DNA from: Distichodus sexfasciatus | Taxonomy: Eukaryota; Chordata; Actinopteri; Characiformes; Distichodontidae | DNA: 64,000 nt | Reading direction: 5' to 3' | Assembly: GCA_032718565.1 (NCBI GenBank) | Contig: JAVGVS010000040.1 | Span: 2,657,027-2,721,026 of the forward strand | In this document: positions 11,794 through 22,126 of the stretch, in pieces | How positions within the stretch are numbered: position 1 is the stretch's first letter | Layout of the letters: each line of letters begins with the position of its first letter | The notes under the pieces: generated by a model | Told to the model about the DNA's origin: nothing | Seen by the model: the letters and a program-made list of their open reading frames with translations, nothing else | Database searches by the model: none | Position numbers and translations under genes: made by a program

Positions 11794-11964
11794 TACATAC
11801 AGGCTGTCAAACCCTGTCGGACCATCAGGAACGCTCATGTTGTATGTTACAGATGTGCGAATGACACCCCAATTTAACTTTTCAAGATTCTTTTGGTTAT
11901 AATCACTGATCTGCCGCAATCTTCACCAGGTGAAGTGAATAACATTGATTGAGTGGGATATATT

Positions 11965-12164
11965 AAAGTGAAAGTGAGTAATTATTTGTCAGTGTGAACA
12001 CACCACAACACACAGTGCACTACATTTAAATGTGACCTCTGCATTTGTAGGAGCAGTGGGCAGCTAACATGGGCAGCACCGGGTATCTCAAAGGTACCTT
12101 TACCAGATCGGGATTTGAACCGGCGACTTTCTTATCACATGGTGAACACGCCACCAATTGCCCC
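11965..12164 (-). mobile_element. SINE-1
   Basis: Minus strand has head GGGGCAATTGGTGGCGTGTT, B-box-like GGTTCAAATCC, and tail ending CACTTTCACTTT. It has internal deletions relative to the copy at 37713. Confidence 0.85.
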
Positions 12165-12194
12165 AAATTAGCAAGCAAGTAAAGATTTTTGAAG

Positions 12195-12500
12195 CTGATG
12201 TACTGTGAGTGACATGGAAGAACTGGGTCTGAGTATCTCCATCCCTCTCTGCAATGGTCAGAACCTACCCAAAGGGGTTCAACACAGAAAAACCAAGGAA
12301 CCAGCGACAGGGTGATGGTCAGCCAGGGTTCATTTATGTACTTAGGGAGCAAAGGCTGGCCTGTGTTGTCCGATCCAATAGAAGAGCTAGCGTAGCTCAT
12401 ATTGCCCAAAATATTAATGTTGGTTTTGTGGGGCTGGATAGTCCCAGAAAGATGTAAATATTAGACATAAAGGTAATAATGTTATGGCTGACTGGTTTCA
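12195..12500 (+). pseudogene. Second Tc1-like transposon remnant
   Basis: A short frame (12254-12457) contains RQGDGQPG and REQRLACVVRSNRRASVAHI, which match the N-terminal helix-turn-helix region of a common fish Tc1-like transposase. The sequence ends with a terminus-like ATGTTATGGCTGACTGGTTT. The catalytic domain is missing. Confidence 0.75.
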
Positions 12501-12502
12501 GT

Positions 12503-12715
12503 AACTCAATTCAATTCAATTGTGTATAAAGTTATTTTTACAACAGACATTCTCACAAAGCAGCTTTACATAACCAGCTCCAAGCTCCTAATGAGCAAGT
12601 CTGGGGCAACAGTGGCAAAGGGAAAGCTCCCTAGGTAGTAAATAGTAAGAAATCTTGAGAGGAACCAAAACTCAGACAGAACCCCATCCTCCCATGAGCC
12701 TTGACAGACTGAGCT
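12503..12715 (+). repeat. Fish interspersed repeat starting CAATTCAATTCAATT
   Basis: It contains CAAAGCAGCTTTACATAACC, CAACAGTGGCAAAGGGAAAG and CTTGAGAGGAACC, recalled as a common teleost dispersed repeat. The class is not certain. Confidence 0.65.
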
Positions 12716-12719
12716 CATG

Positions 12720-13330
12720 TGTACATATAAAATGTGTATGTAAATGTGTATGTGTATTGCATGTCTTGGTTCAAATTATACAGTTAGATTTCAAACCATT
12801 GCACACACTCTCAACGCCCGGCGCATTTATATCATGACTTTTTGTCATTCTGTGACTAACTGTGTGTTTGTACTCTTTAAATATGTCTATTGCTCTATGT
12901 AATATCTGGTAAAACATGCTCCGATTCAGTCTTGAGTAAATTGAACAAATACAGAGAATTACAAAAAGGTTGAATCTAAGGTTATAAAAATACAACAAAA
13001 ATATACATCTCAAAATAAAAATTACACATATCTATTATCTGTGAAGTGCAGAATGCTAGTTCGTGAGATGATGTAAATAAAGACATAAATGTGGCAATAG
13101 CAGGGAAGAGACAGCGAGGCAGAGTTCACTGAGAGTTCAGTTTGTGTTTTTAAAAGCAGTTCACATTTGTTTGGCATGTCCTGTATTTGCCTGATTTAAG
13201 CAGGTCAACTTTATTCAGTCATGACCAGTTTCTGACCACAAAAAAACAGTAGATGAATGCTGTTAATTCAACAGATTTGCAAAAATCACATGGACGTTTT
13301 ATATTGAGGCAAAAATGTCTATTAGGTTTT
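12720..13330. other. No gene or clear repeat recognised
   Basis: AT-rich sequence with short spurious frames only. Confidence 0.4.
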
Positions 13331-13332
13331 GT

Positions 13333-13845
13333 CTTAAAGTTCCCATATTATGAAAAAAAAATCACTTTTTCTGTTCTTTGGACGTTCTTTAGGGTCTGTA
13401 CTGCCTCACACTGTAATTTCGACAAAAATTATGAATTGTGTTAGTATTAATTTAGGAATGTCAGAAACCATGTGGTTTGAATAACTCCACGGTCCTATCT
13501 GAGAAGCTCCGCCCACCAGGTAGAGCTGCTAGCACTTCCTGATCCGCCATGTTTTCTCACGAGCGCTAGTGTTGGAATCACAATGAAGCAGTCTACCGGT
13601 GGAATGTTGTGTTGAACATGTATGGCTGTATGGATGGTCTGTTAGCAGTAGCCATGTGGATTATTTTCACGTGCTGTCTACACCCCGGAGTGAGGGGCGT
13701 GTTTGGGGCAGCAGCGGCTCATTTGCATTTAGGAATACTAATGAGAAACAGCCTATTCTGAAAGGGACTGAAATAGAGGAGTAAAAAGCAAGTGAAAATG
13801 CCTAATCTGAGAGGTGTTTACAGCAAACTACTTCAGAGACATGTT
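13333..13845 (+). repeat. Probable non-autonomous DNA element, fish type
   Basis: The opening AAGTTCCCATATTATGAAAA, the middle GAAGCTCCGCCCACCAGGTA, and the end CTGAAAGGGACTGAAATAGA resemble a dispersed teleost element known to me only from memory. Ends and target duplication were not resolved. Confidence 0.5.
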
Positions 13846-13847
13846 TA

Positions 13848-13912
13848 GTGGAGCTGCACTGTGTGCTGTGCTGTGCTGTGCTGCGTTCACAATGACAAAT
13901 AATCAGTCACAC
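13848..13912 (+). mobile_element. SINE-1 tail fragment
   Basis: GTGCTGTGCTGTGCTGTGCT and TTCACAATGACAAATAATCA match the 3' end of SINE-1. The rest is missing. Confidence 0.75.
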
Positions 13913-13915
13913 TTA

Positions 13916-14138
13916 CACTGCAAAAAATGAAATCTTAACAAGCCAGAAAATCCTAAAAAGAAAAAATAGATCTGTTTTTTATTTTAAGAATAACTGACTT
14001 GACTAGACTTGTATGTGTAAGATAAAAAAATTATCTGCCAGATCACTATATTGGCAGATAATTTTGCTTGATTCTGGTACCTTTTTTCTCATTATCCTTT
14101 TCTTTTTCTTATTTTCTGACACTGTTTTTTTTGCAGTG
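13916..14138 (+). mobile_element. CACTGCAAAA-ended MITE, short copy
   Basis: It starts CACTGCAAAAAATGAAATC and ends TTTTTTTTGCAGTG, giving short inverted ends. It is nearly identical at both ends to the copy at 14178-14597 but lacks about 200 bp of its middle. No clear target duplication was found. Confidence 0.82.
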
Positions 14139-14177
14139 TACACATGGACTGCAATCCAACTGGAAATCGAGTGTCCA

Positions 14178-14597
14178 CACTGCAAAAAATGAAATCTTAA
14201 CAAGCCAGAAAATCTTAAAAAGAAAAAATAGATCTTGTTTTTTTTTATTTTAAGAATAACTTACATGACTAGACTTGTATGTATAAGATAAATAATCTAA
14301 TTAAGAAAAATTTACTGATTATAAGAACTTCTTAACATGAAATAAGAAATTTAATTAAGAGAACAGACAGGTTCTCATGCTCTCCACTACGAGTTAAGAA
14401 ATTCATGACAACTTTGCTTATTTTAAGAATATTAAAGCTAAAAACATGGAAAAAGGGAAAGATTTTTCCTTGTTTTAGGAGATCTTTACAAGAAAAATTT
14501 TCTCACTATATTGGCAGATAATTTTGCTTGATTCTGGTACCTTCTTTCTTATTATCCCTTTCTTTTTCTTATTTTCTGACACTGATTCTTTGCAGTG
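14178..14597 (+). mobile_element. CACTGCAAAA-ended MITE, long copy
   Basis: Same ends and flanking internal blocks as the short copy 40 bp upstream (AATCTTAACAAGCCAGAAAA; CACTATATTGGCAGATAATT). The two are in direct orientation. Confidence 0.82.
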
Positions 14598-14599
14598 CA

Positions 14600-16190
14600 A
14601 ATGTGAACATAATTCCAAGAACCCATCAGCAAACCTGTGGTAGAAGAAGAATACAGCACTTCTGACTCTGACTTCTCTTTTTGATTTTCCTCGTAAAGAT
14701 TTTTTAAATCGAATGAAGGAGCAGATGGAGGCGGAATGTAAATTGAGGGTGAAGTGGCACGTAATTCAGAGCCGTGTGCATACCTGCTAAGCCTTTGTGT
14801 CGCCTTGAGTATTCACTCAAATCCACAGCATGCGATTGTTTTCCGAAACGTTTTCTTGAGTTGCCATAGCGAGGTCAGCAGCCTGAGCGTTAGGTTTCTC
14901 AGGACCGAATACAGTTTCTTATGAAGCGAACGTTAAGGTCACGCCTACACTCTAACCGGGACTGTGAGCGCGACCTTGTCCCTTTCATATGACAAGTTGC
15001 TTTCAAAGTCTTTACAAAGTCTAGAACTGAAAAGACAAGGATCGCACAAACGGCAGACAATTAACGCTGCTGTATCTTTCAGATGTAATATCAGACCTCG
15101 GCCCGGTGTCAGTCCTCATTTTGTTAAGGTGGTAGATGCATCTGAAGTAATGAACTGAGTAAGACCTCGGATGAATTGGAATGTCACTCTCTATTAGGAC
15201 CCAAACCGGTGATACCGTCCATCAGGAATCACCACCCCCTCCTACTTAGCATAAACCTTCTTCACCCCCCTCATCCAACTGAGACGTGCAGTCTGGCAAG
15301 GATTTCAACAGTAATTGTTTGAGAGAAATTTATCTTGGAGCGTTTCCCGTTTCAAAAATGACAGTTACTGTTTACTGTCTGACTCGCTGATGAAGGCAAT
15401 TCAATTAGAAATTAATTCGTCTCACTGCTATGAAGAAAGGAAGGAGGAATAAAAAAAGACCAACAACTTGAAAATTAAGAAGCAATTTCCACAGGCAAAG
15501 ATAAAAAGTTTGAGCACTGTGCCTTGTGTGGCTTCGTGATAAGCTAATTATTTATTTTTAATTGTGACAGATTTGTGGCACTTGTATTTTTCCTTTATTT
15601 ATTTATTCGTTCATAAGTTTATTGCCAACAACTTTAAATAACGAGGAGTAACCGGCAATTGATTTAGTGTTGAGGATTAAAAGAAGCACTCTAACGGGGG
15701 AATTTTCGTCTCGCTCGGCCTGTCCGCTGCATCATTACGTCTCCGTGCATGACTGCGTTTCTTAGAGAGGGAAGAAGAGCTACTTGGTAAGAGAAATAAG
15801 CAGCATTTTTAGACCTTTTCTCCTACGCGGTACGAATAAGTGATCTTTTTTTTCCTCTCGGTGGTGTGGCTCATCAGCCAGCCTGTTAGCTCAGAGCCCA
15901 GCGTAGTGTGGAGGAACTTCATTTGGGTGTATAGCACTATAAGAGGCAGACGAGGCCAAACATTCTTTTTTAATGAGCCTAATCAATTCCACAGCCATGA
16001 TGGCTAAAGGGGCTGATGAGCCTAATGGAAAATCGCAGAGTAATTCGATGAGAATTGAATGTTCCCATCTAAGCCCTTTTTTTAAACTTAACATGACTTT
16101 CTTAGATTCCTTCAGAGTGAGATAATTGAGGGAGAACATGGCGGTCATTAGTCGTCAGATCACTGATTGTGAATGTACCATAGTTGTGAG
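14600..16190. other. Presumed intron, unique sequence with CNE-like stretches
   Basis: No exon recognised. 15360-15700 and 15880-16130 are unique and dense in TAAT/ATTA motifs (for example TTTTTAATGAGCCTAATCAA), which suggests regulatory or conserved non-coding DNA. There is no proof without alignment. Confidence 0.4.
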
Positions 16191-16194
16191 GGTT

Positions 16195-16430
16195 TGCATT
16201 AGGCATGCGAGTGAGTGTTTATTATGTCAATGTGAACACAACACAGCACAGCACACAATGCACCAACTAAGTGTGAGCTCTGCATTTAACCCATCTGTCA
16301 AGGAGTAGTGGGAATTGAATTTAATTCCTTGGCCTCCCGGTACCTTGCTCATGAGTACCTCAGTGGTACTTTTACCAGCCCAAGATTCGAACCTGCGACC
16401 TTCAAATTATGGCATGAATGGCAGAGTCCG
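16195..16430 (-). mobile_element. SINE-1
   Basis: Minus strand: B box GGTTCGAATC, GTACCACTGAGGTACTCATG, and tail with GTGCTGTGCTGTGTTGTGTT. A second SINE-1 in the same orientation follows directly. Confidence 0.8.
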
Positions 16431-17213
16431 GGGAGCAGTGCTTGGGGACGGTACCTTGCTCATGAATACCTCAGTGGTACCTTTACCATAGAGTTGGGGT
16501 AAAGACCACCTAAACCGAGACTGAGACAAGACCAAGACCTGAGTGTTGACCTTGAGACAAGACCAAGACTCTGAAGGGCCGAGACCGAGTCGAGATCGAG
16601 ACCGGACCAAAGCACATTTTACACCACATGACAAATTAGTGGAACAAGCAAAGCCTAAGCCACATTAAAGATGTTTATTCAATATTTCTCTCTTACATAT
16701 CTATAATGAGGAAATCACTTCACTGGAAGCAGAAGAGAACTACATGTTTGTGCATGATGGCGTTCCATATTAGAGTCGCGAGTGTTAACATGTGTGTTTA
16801 CATTGCTAATAATGAAATTAATGTCTTTTTACGCAATTACTTCAGTTTTTGTGCATGGAATTACTCAGAAATAATGTCACATACAGAGGAACGAATATAA
16901 TGTCCGGTAAGTTGAAAGTCTTGTGATTCTGACGGTATGTGTGTGGTTTCTGTAAGTTAAAGGGATTCCGAGTTATTAAGACACTAATTAGTAAACAACA
17001 CAAAATACCTGTGTCGGTCTCAAAGAGTTGTGGTCTCAGCTGGTCTCCAAATAAAATCCTGAGTCCTCTTTGTCTGAGTCCATGACAAGATCGAGTACAA
17101 ATATGACCGAGACTTTTACAATCTGTCTTGAGTAGTACAACACTACTTTACCAGTCCAGGACTTGAACCGGTGACCTTCAAGGGGCCAACTTCCTGTTAC
17201 ACTACCAAATTAT
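16431..17213 (-). mobile_element. SINE-1 split by hAT-X copy B
   Basis: The parts are 16431-16488 and 17146-17213. Removing the insert and one copy of the CTTTACCA duplication restores continuous SINE-1 sequence from GGTACCTTTACCA into GTCCAGGACTTGAACCGG. Confidence 0.85.
16489..17145 (+). mobile_element. hAT-X copy B, 657 bp, with perfect 8-bp target duplication
   Basis: Ends TAGAGTTG (16489-16496) and CAACACTA (17138-17145) are inverted 7/8. CTTTACCA is duplicated exactly at 16481-16488 and 17146-17153. The 8-bp duplication and short ends point to the hAT superfamily. Both subterminal regions carry direct AAGACCGAGAC-type repeats. No transposase is present. Confidence 0.92.
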
Positions 17214-17219
17214 AACATC

Positions 17220-19435
17220 AGTCTGAGTGTCGGATCTTGTGTCATTATTGTGGCAGTAATGGAAATGTGAATTTATGAGCTATTTAAAGGGAACATTTTG
17301 TGAAATAGTGGAAACAGACATCAACTCCCTTTGCATTAAAGACTTCAATCTAATCCAAATCTTGGTTTAATCTCCTTCAACACAATCAGTCCATTAAAAC
17401 GGCATCGCAAAACGAGACGTCCGACACGAGCCACGTAACGGAGCCGCGGCGATGCATCAAGTCTGCGTTTACGACAGCGGCACAGCGTGGGAGACGGGCC
17501 TGCTTATGCTGTTTTAATGTGCATTCCATCAACATAAATTTATGATTGGTGGCGTGTATTTAAACACACAGTAAAGCTGTACGCGGGAGAGACACTTCTC
17601 TATTCGGCGCAAGATTAATGGTTGCTTCTGGCCCTGAACTGGTAGGGCTAACTGAGACGCCCCGGCCGGCAGAGCCCCGTTCATAAATCAAGCTAAATGG
17701 ATCGATATTTCCGGCACTATGGAGGTAACTTATAGTCGTTGCTACCTCAGGAAAGCCCATTAAATTCGCCGAATGACTCACAACTGATGGAAACTTGAGG
17801 TTATTTTCTGACCCTGGCTTTTACTGCCATGAGACAGTCAATAAAATATTAATCTGTATTATTGCTTTTGCTAATCAGACATGCAATCCTTAGCTCATCC
17901 TTGCGTGCGATAAAAAGCAGCAATTAACAATGATTTTAATGTGTTGAAATTTAATTACATACGAAATCTATTTGCAAAACTGGCACAAAAGGCAACAGCA
18001 ATGTCCTGACTTGTTTTAATGCTAGTTAATTGCCCAGAAAGTCTGTACTGCCTTCATGGTTTGTTGATTATTTTATTGTCATATTTTTTTATTTACTTTT
18101 AATTCTGTATTTTACCACTTTTTTACCACGTCTGTAAAGGCATCTGCTCTTCTTGTCTGAAGCATAGGCATGATTATAACTAAAATAGTTGTTGCCAGTG
18201 CTGGTCGTACCAGGACCATGAGACATTTTTAGAGTCCTTATTTTCATTTAATTTTGAATAAAATAAGAACATTTTTAATATAATTTTATTATATTTCTGT
18301 GTTAGGGTTGGGGTTACATATTTCAATAATGCATTCCAACACATTTAATCCGAAATTATATTTAAAAAATCACCAACATCGTGAGACTCGCAGAAATTCC
18401 CTGAGTAAAAGAGCTATTTCTTACAGTCGATTTGATGTGATATCTTGATGCATGCCATCAGTTTTTCTACATCGCACGGAGATTGGGCAGCCATAGTTGC
18501 TACCGGGATGTTCTTTTCAACTTGAATTTCACCAAACAACATCATTATGATATGATTGAGGGGTTTTCAACTGCTTCTGTCCCAGGCACTACCACTCAGA
18601 CTGTACATGGGTGGGATATTTTTTGTTTTGTTGATATTTGCATTAAATTCATTATTCATAAAGATGCCCAAATCAACTGGAAATGTTTTGAAACGTGAAA
18701 ATAGGGATAATTTTAAAAGGTGATTTCACCTGACCACCTGCAGTGCTGCCGCGGACAACTAGTAGGTTGAAAGCCTCCGTTATTGTAATCGATTATGGTC
18801 TGCCACTGCATCGATGTAGAATCATCCACGTCTGCATCGCAATGCATCAATTGTGCGATTAATTTCAACACCACTAATGGGCACAGTCATTACGCTGCAC
18901 CACATCTCCCTCCACTGGATGTAGAACAAACTGCAGTAAACTACCTTTTAGCATTTTAGAATGCCAGGTCCTACTTTCACATTAATTTTGGTGAAAGTAA
19001 TTCAAAAGTAATGCAACACACATGTAACACATTACAGTTCAGAGACTTTTTGCTTGAAAACCCCTGCCTTAGAGTCTGTCCCTACTGATAGAAACCTCCA
19101 GATACTGTGGTGGAAAATATATTGCAGAGCTTCACCATTCGCTTTCGCTAACAACGCCCCCGACATGAGCGACTGCGTCCCCCCTCGTGCAGTTCACCGG
19201 TTCAAGTCAGAACAAGTCTTTCTCCAGGAAAACTTGTGAACATAATGACCTATTTCACGTGTCCCAGATTTCCCACAGCTTTTCCCTCCATTGTGCATGT
19301 GTAATGCAGGTGATGGTGATTTATGAGCAGCAGTGCAGGATGTGGCTGAGATTTGATAATTTCCCTCATGCCCTTCAGCATCAAACTCACTTGGGAGATA
19401 AGGGACCAGAAATATTGGCTGCAAGTATTAAAAGC
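17220..19435. other. Presumed intron, unique sequence
   Basis: No exon recognised. 17400-17780 and 17800-18030 are unique and CNE-like (AATTAACAATGATTTTAATG; ATTTAATTACATACGAAATC). Short frames have no known domain. Confidence 0.4.
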
Positions 19436-19438
19436 TCT

Positions 19439-19463
19439 TGTGTGTGTGTGTGTGTGTGTGTGA
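19439..19463 (+). repeat. (GT)n microsatellite in the intron just upstream of the exon
   Basis: About 12 GT units followed by GA-rich sequence, roughly 490 bp before the splice acceptor. Confidence 0.95.
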
Positions 19464-19930
19464 GGAGAGTTTGAGTGTGTATGGGAGAGACAGACTGAGA
19501 GAGACAGAGAGAGAGCGACAGTTTGTGTGTGTGATTGTGTATGTGTATGTGTGAGAGAGGAATAATAATAGCATTAGTGTGTGAAATGATGGAATATATT
19601 TCATTACAAAATTTTTATAAACTGCATTATTAATGCAGCATTTTTATGGACATTTCTTCATCATTTCATCATATGCAGTAATTAACTGACCAATTAAGCA
19701 ACTGGTTGATGCAAATAAAGAAAACCACAAAATTCATATCAAATGCAAGACGGTCAATAGTGCAAAATAACTTCAAAAGTGTGTTAATTATTAAATATTA
19801 TTATTGCATGATAATATATATATACACAGCATATATTAAAAATGTGGTACCGCAGTAGGCAATAATAAGTTGCATATTCTCAAAATATGTGTTCAAATTT
19901 TAAACACCCTAACCTTAATATATATTTTCC
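19464..19930. other. Intron sequence flanking the exon
   Basis: AT-rich with a short TATATATATA run near 19812. No further exon seen. Confidence 0.5.
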
Positions 19931-19950
19931 CCCTCTCCATTTCTCTCTAG
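19931..19950 (+). promoter_or_regulatory. Splice acceptor of the HS3ST2-like exon
   Basis: A pyrimidine-rich run (CCCTCTCCATTTCTCTCTAG) ends in AG at 19949-19950. The reading frame of the sulfotransferase domain opens at once after it, with one base left over from a split codon. A branch point was not assigned. Confidence 0.85.
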
Positions 19951-20569
19951 AAGCCTCATGCCGCGGACATTGGACAGCCAGATCACCATGGAGAAGACGC
20001 CCAGCTACTTCGTGACCCGGGAGGCGCCACGCCGCATCGCCAGCATGTCGCGGGAGGCCAAGCTGATCGTGGTGGTGCGCAACCCGGTGACACGAGCCAT
20101 CTCCGATTACACGCAGACGCTGTCCAAAAAACCCGACATCCCCACCTTCGAGGAGCTGGCCTTTAAGAACCGCACCGAGGGTCTCGTGGACACGTCCTGG
20201 AATGCCATCCGCATTGGCATGTACATCCTGCACCTGGAGAACTGGCTGCAGTACTTCCGGCTCTCGCAGATTCACTTTGTCAGTGGTGAGCGCCTCATCA
20301 CCGACCCGGCCGGCGAACTGGGACGCGTCCAGGACTTCTTGGGCCTCAAGCGCATCGTCACTGACAAGCACTTCTACTTCAACCGGACCAAAGGCTTCCC
20401 CTGCCTGAAGAAGCCGGAGAGCAGCAGTACGCCCCGCTGCCTCGGAAAATCCAAGGGCCGGACTCACGTGCAGATCGACCGGGAGGTCATCGAGCAGTTG
20501 CGGGAATTTTACAGGCCATTCAACATCAAGTTTTATGAAATGGTTGGACACGACTTCAGATGGGATTGA
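19951..20569 (+). CDS. hs3st2: Terminal coding exon of heparan sulfate glucosamine 3-O-sulfotransferase (HS3ST2-like)
   Basis: The family moves sulfate from PAPS to the 3-OH of glucosamine in heparan sulfate and consists of type II Golgi membrane enzymes. The exon starts after TTTCTCTCTAG. Its first base completes a split codon, then 205 codons run to TGA at 20567-20569. Counting from the Met at 19958: KTPSYF at 13-18; the PAPS 3'-phosphate motif VVVRNPVTRAISDY at 38-51 (Arg41, Ser49); a Cys149/Cys161 pair that forms a disulfide in this family; and the substrate/PAPS loop GKSKGRTH at 163-170. Two N-glycosylation sequons (NRT) lie at 71 and 142. WNAIRIGMYILHLENWLQYF and the ending GHDFRWD fit HS3ST2 better than HS3ST3 or HS3ST4, by memory only. 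The transmembrane anchor, stem, 5'-phosphosulfate loop and catalytic Glu belong to exon 1, which is not visible. The Met at 19958 is internal, not the start. The exon is much more GC-rich than its surroundings. A long antisense reading frame across it is a codon-bias shadow. Confidence 0.93.
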
Positions 20570-20654
20570 CTCGGGTATTTCTGAGTCGCCGAGTCAATTT
20601 GCAAGCTTTTTGATGAGGCCTGACATCATGAACGAAATGATAAAAAGGAAAAAT
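20570..20654 (+). other. Proximal 3'UTR of the HS3ST2-like gene
   Basis: This short unique sequence between the stop codon and the minisatellite has no canonical AATAAA. The transcript therefore probably continues into the repeat or beyond. The first clear AATAAA is at 21154-21159, inside a MITE. Confidence 0.5.
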
Positions 20655-21112
20655 GTCAAAGGACACCAGTGGCTCCCAAAACATTGTTAACAAAAGGACA
20701 TCTTAAACCAGAGGTTCTTGAACCAGTGGGTCCAAAAGGATACCTTAAACCAGTGGTTCTAAAACCAGTGGTTCCTAAAGAACATCTTAGACCTGTGGGT
20801 CCTGAACCAGTGGTTCCTAAAGAACACCTTAAACCAGTGGTTCTGGAACCAGTGGTTTCCAAAGGACACCTTAAGCCAGTGGTTTCCAAAGGACAACTAA
20901 ACCAGTGGTTCCTGAACCAGTGGTTCCTAAAGAACACCTTAAGCCAGTGGTTCCTGAACCAGTGGTGACTAAAGAATACCTTAAATCAGTGGCACCTGAA
21001 CCAATGGTTTCCAAAGGACACCTTAAACCAGTGGTCCATGAACCATTTGCTCCTAAAGGACACCTTAAACCAGTGGTTCTAGAATCAGTGGTTCCAAAAG
21101 GACACTTTAAAC
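20655..21112 (+). repeat. 42-bp minisatellite directly downstream of the HS3ST2-like stop codon
   Basis: About 11 degenerate units alternate ACCTTAAACCAGTGGTTC with TGAACCAGTGGTTCC and AAAGGACACC/AAAGAACACC blocks. The 42-bp period is a multiple of three, so both strands stay open and give spurious proline/valine-rich reading frames. The unit contains CAGTGGTTCC, which is the terminus of the adjacent MITE (starts 21113), and CCTTAAAC, which is that MITE's target duplication. The array therefore looks built from the MITE junction. Confidence 0.9.
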
Positions 21113-21399
21113 CAGTGGTTCCCAAACTTTTTCTGCAGGGTCTCCCTCCTATAAATAAAAATGTTTAACTTTTCCCCAACCCAGTAGCCTCTCTGCACAC
21201 TACTGGCTTTGAAACTTGACCTGGTCCCTGAGGGAACAAATCCAAACGTGAACATGTGGTCAAAGCAGAGTTACAGCTGCCGCTCTTAGTTCAGTTCCAG
21301 TGTCGTTAATCTGCTTTGCCTTGCCACGCCTGCAATAGTTCCATCTGCCCTCCACCCCTTTCCCCCCAGGGGGCATGCCCTCCAGTTTGGGAACCACTG
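21113..21399 (+). mobile_element. hAT-like MITE, 287 bp
   Basis: The terminal inverted repeats CAGTGGTTCCCAAACT (21113-21128) and AGTTTGGGAACCACTG (21384-21399) are perfect complements over 16 bp. The flanking 8-bp duplications are CTTTAAAC and CCTTAAAC (7/8), which is the hAT signature. There is no coding capacity. An AATAAA lies at 21154-21159 and could serve as a polyadenylation signal for the upstream gene; that is inference. Confidence 0.88.
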
Positions 21400-21478
21400 C
21401 CTTAAACAAATTAAGACCAAATGCTCTTAAGATATTCAAATGGCTTATAAGCTTATAAAACATGACAGACAAGGCAAA

Positions 21479-21661
21479 CAAGGTAGCTCAGTGGTGAAGG
21501 AGTTGTACTAATAATCTGTTCAGTCCTGAACATATGGGTTCAAATCCAGTCAGAGTCATTGTTATTGGGCCTCCTGACCAAGAGGTTGTGAGATCAAATA
21601 CCATCTTCCAGAAAGTTGCTCCATGAATATTGTCTCTGTAATTAGGAAATGGAAGTCTTGA
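21479..21661 (+). mobile_element. SINE-3-like element with canonical A box
   Basis: Head AAGGTAGCTCAGTGGTGAAG contains TAGCTCAGTGG, a textbook tRNA A box. B box GGGTTCAAATCC follows at 21537-21548. The 3' body ends GTAATTAGGAAATGGAAGTC like SINE-3. Confidence 0.75.
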
Positions 21662-21675
21662 GAACTTGAATCGAA

Positions 21676-21790
21676 GGAAACTGGACATCTTTTAAGGTTC
21701 TTGAAACCGTTTTGCCTCTCATCCGACTTCTTGAGTTCTAAAAATCTGATTGGGAGCTCCAGGTATTTACTCTTTGGTGGGGTCAACCAG
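21676..21790 (-). repeat. Interspersed repeat R1, copy a
   Basis: The minus strand contains GGTAAATACCTGGAGCTCCC, AATCAGATTTTTAGAACTCA and GAGAGGCAAAACGG. It is inverted relative to the R1 copy at 22127. The class is uncertain; it resembles the 3' portion of a dispersed fish retroelement. Confidence 0.6.
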
Positions 21791-21935
21791 GCATACCCTT
21801 TTGTCCAGTGGGTGGTTGGAGTTGCACAAAGCAAGGTGTAACTTGTTAATTTCACCTGAGCCGATGTGTCAACCATTTTCAGTAGGTTTAGCTGGGAAGG
21901 AATCAAAAGATTGTGTTGTAGGTGCCTGCTTGACG

Positions 21936-21984
21936 CTCTGATCATGGGGCGAACTGACCCTTACACTACCAACTGCCCCACCGA
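21936..21984 (-). mobile_element. SINE-1 head remnant
   Basis: Minus strand starts GGGGCAGTTGGTAGTGTAAG and ends near CCCCATGATCAGAG. Only the tRNA-like head remains. Confidence 0.65.
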
Positions 21985-22126
21985 CGTGTCCAAGATTCCT
22001 CACTGCATTGCACAGCATACATCACGTTGCTCAGCTTGTGTTTGTGTGTTTTGTCATTTGAATGATCCAATTTCTGTTTGAGGGTGTTCGATTTGTGTTA
22101 ATTGCACCAGGATGTTATGTTTGGAG

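Noticed and set aside
1..19950. Exon 1 of the HS3ST2-like gene within the window
   Set aside because: No frame with a type II membrane anchor and the 5'-phosphosulfate loop motif ending in a donor site was found upstream.
20202..20408. Serine/threonine-rich frame on the + strand inside the exon
   Set aside because: Overlaps the real frame in another phase; a product of codon bias.
19880..20551. 223-codon antisense reading frame over the sulfotransferase exon
   Set aside because: It mirrors a GC-rich coding exon and has no recognisable domain. The + strand frame carries all family motifs.
20656..21168. Proline/valine-rich repeat proteins on both strands
   Set aside because: The 42-bp unit is a multiple of three and has no stop, so all such frames follow from the minisatellite. 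No start context, splice or domain supports coding.
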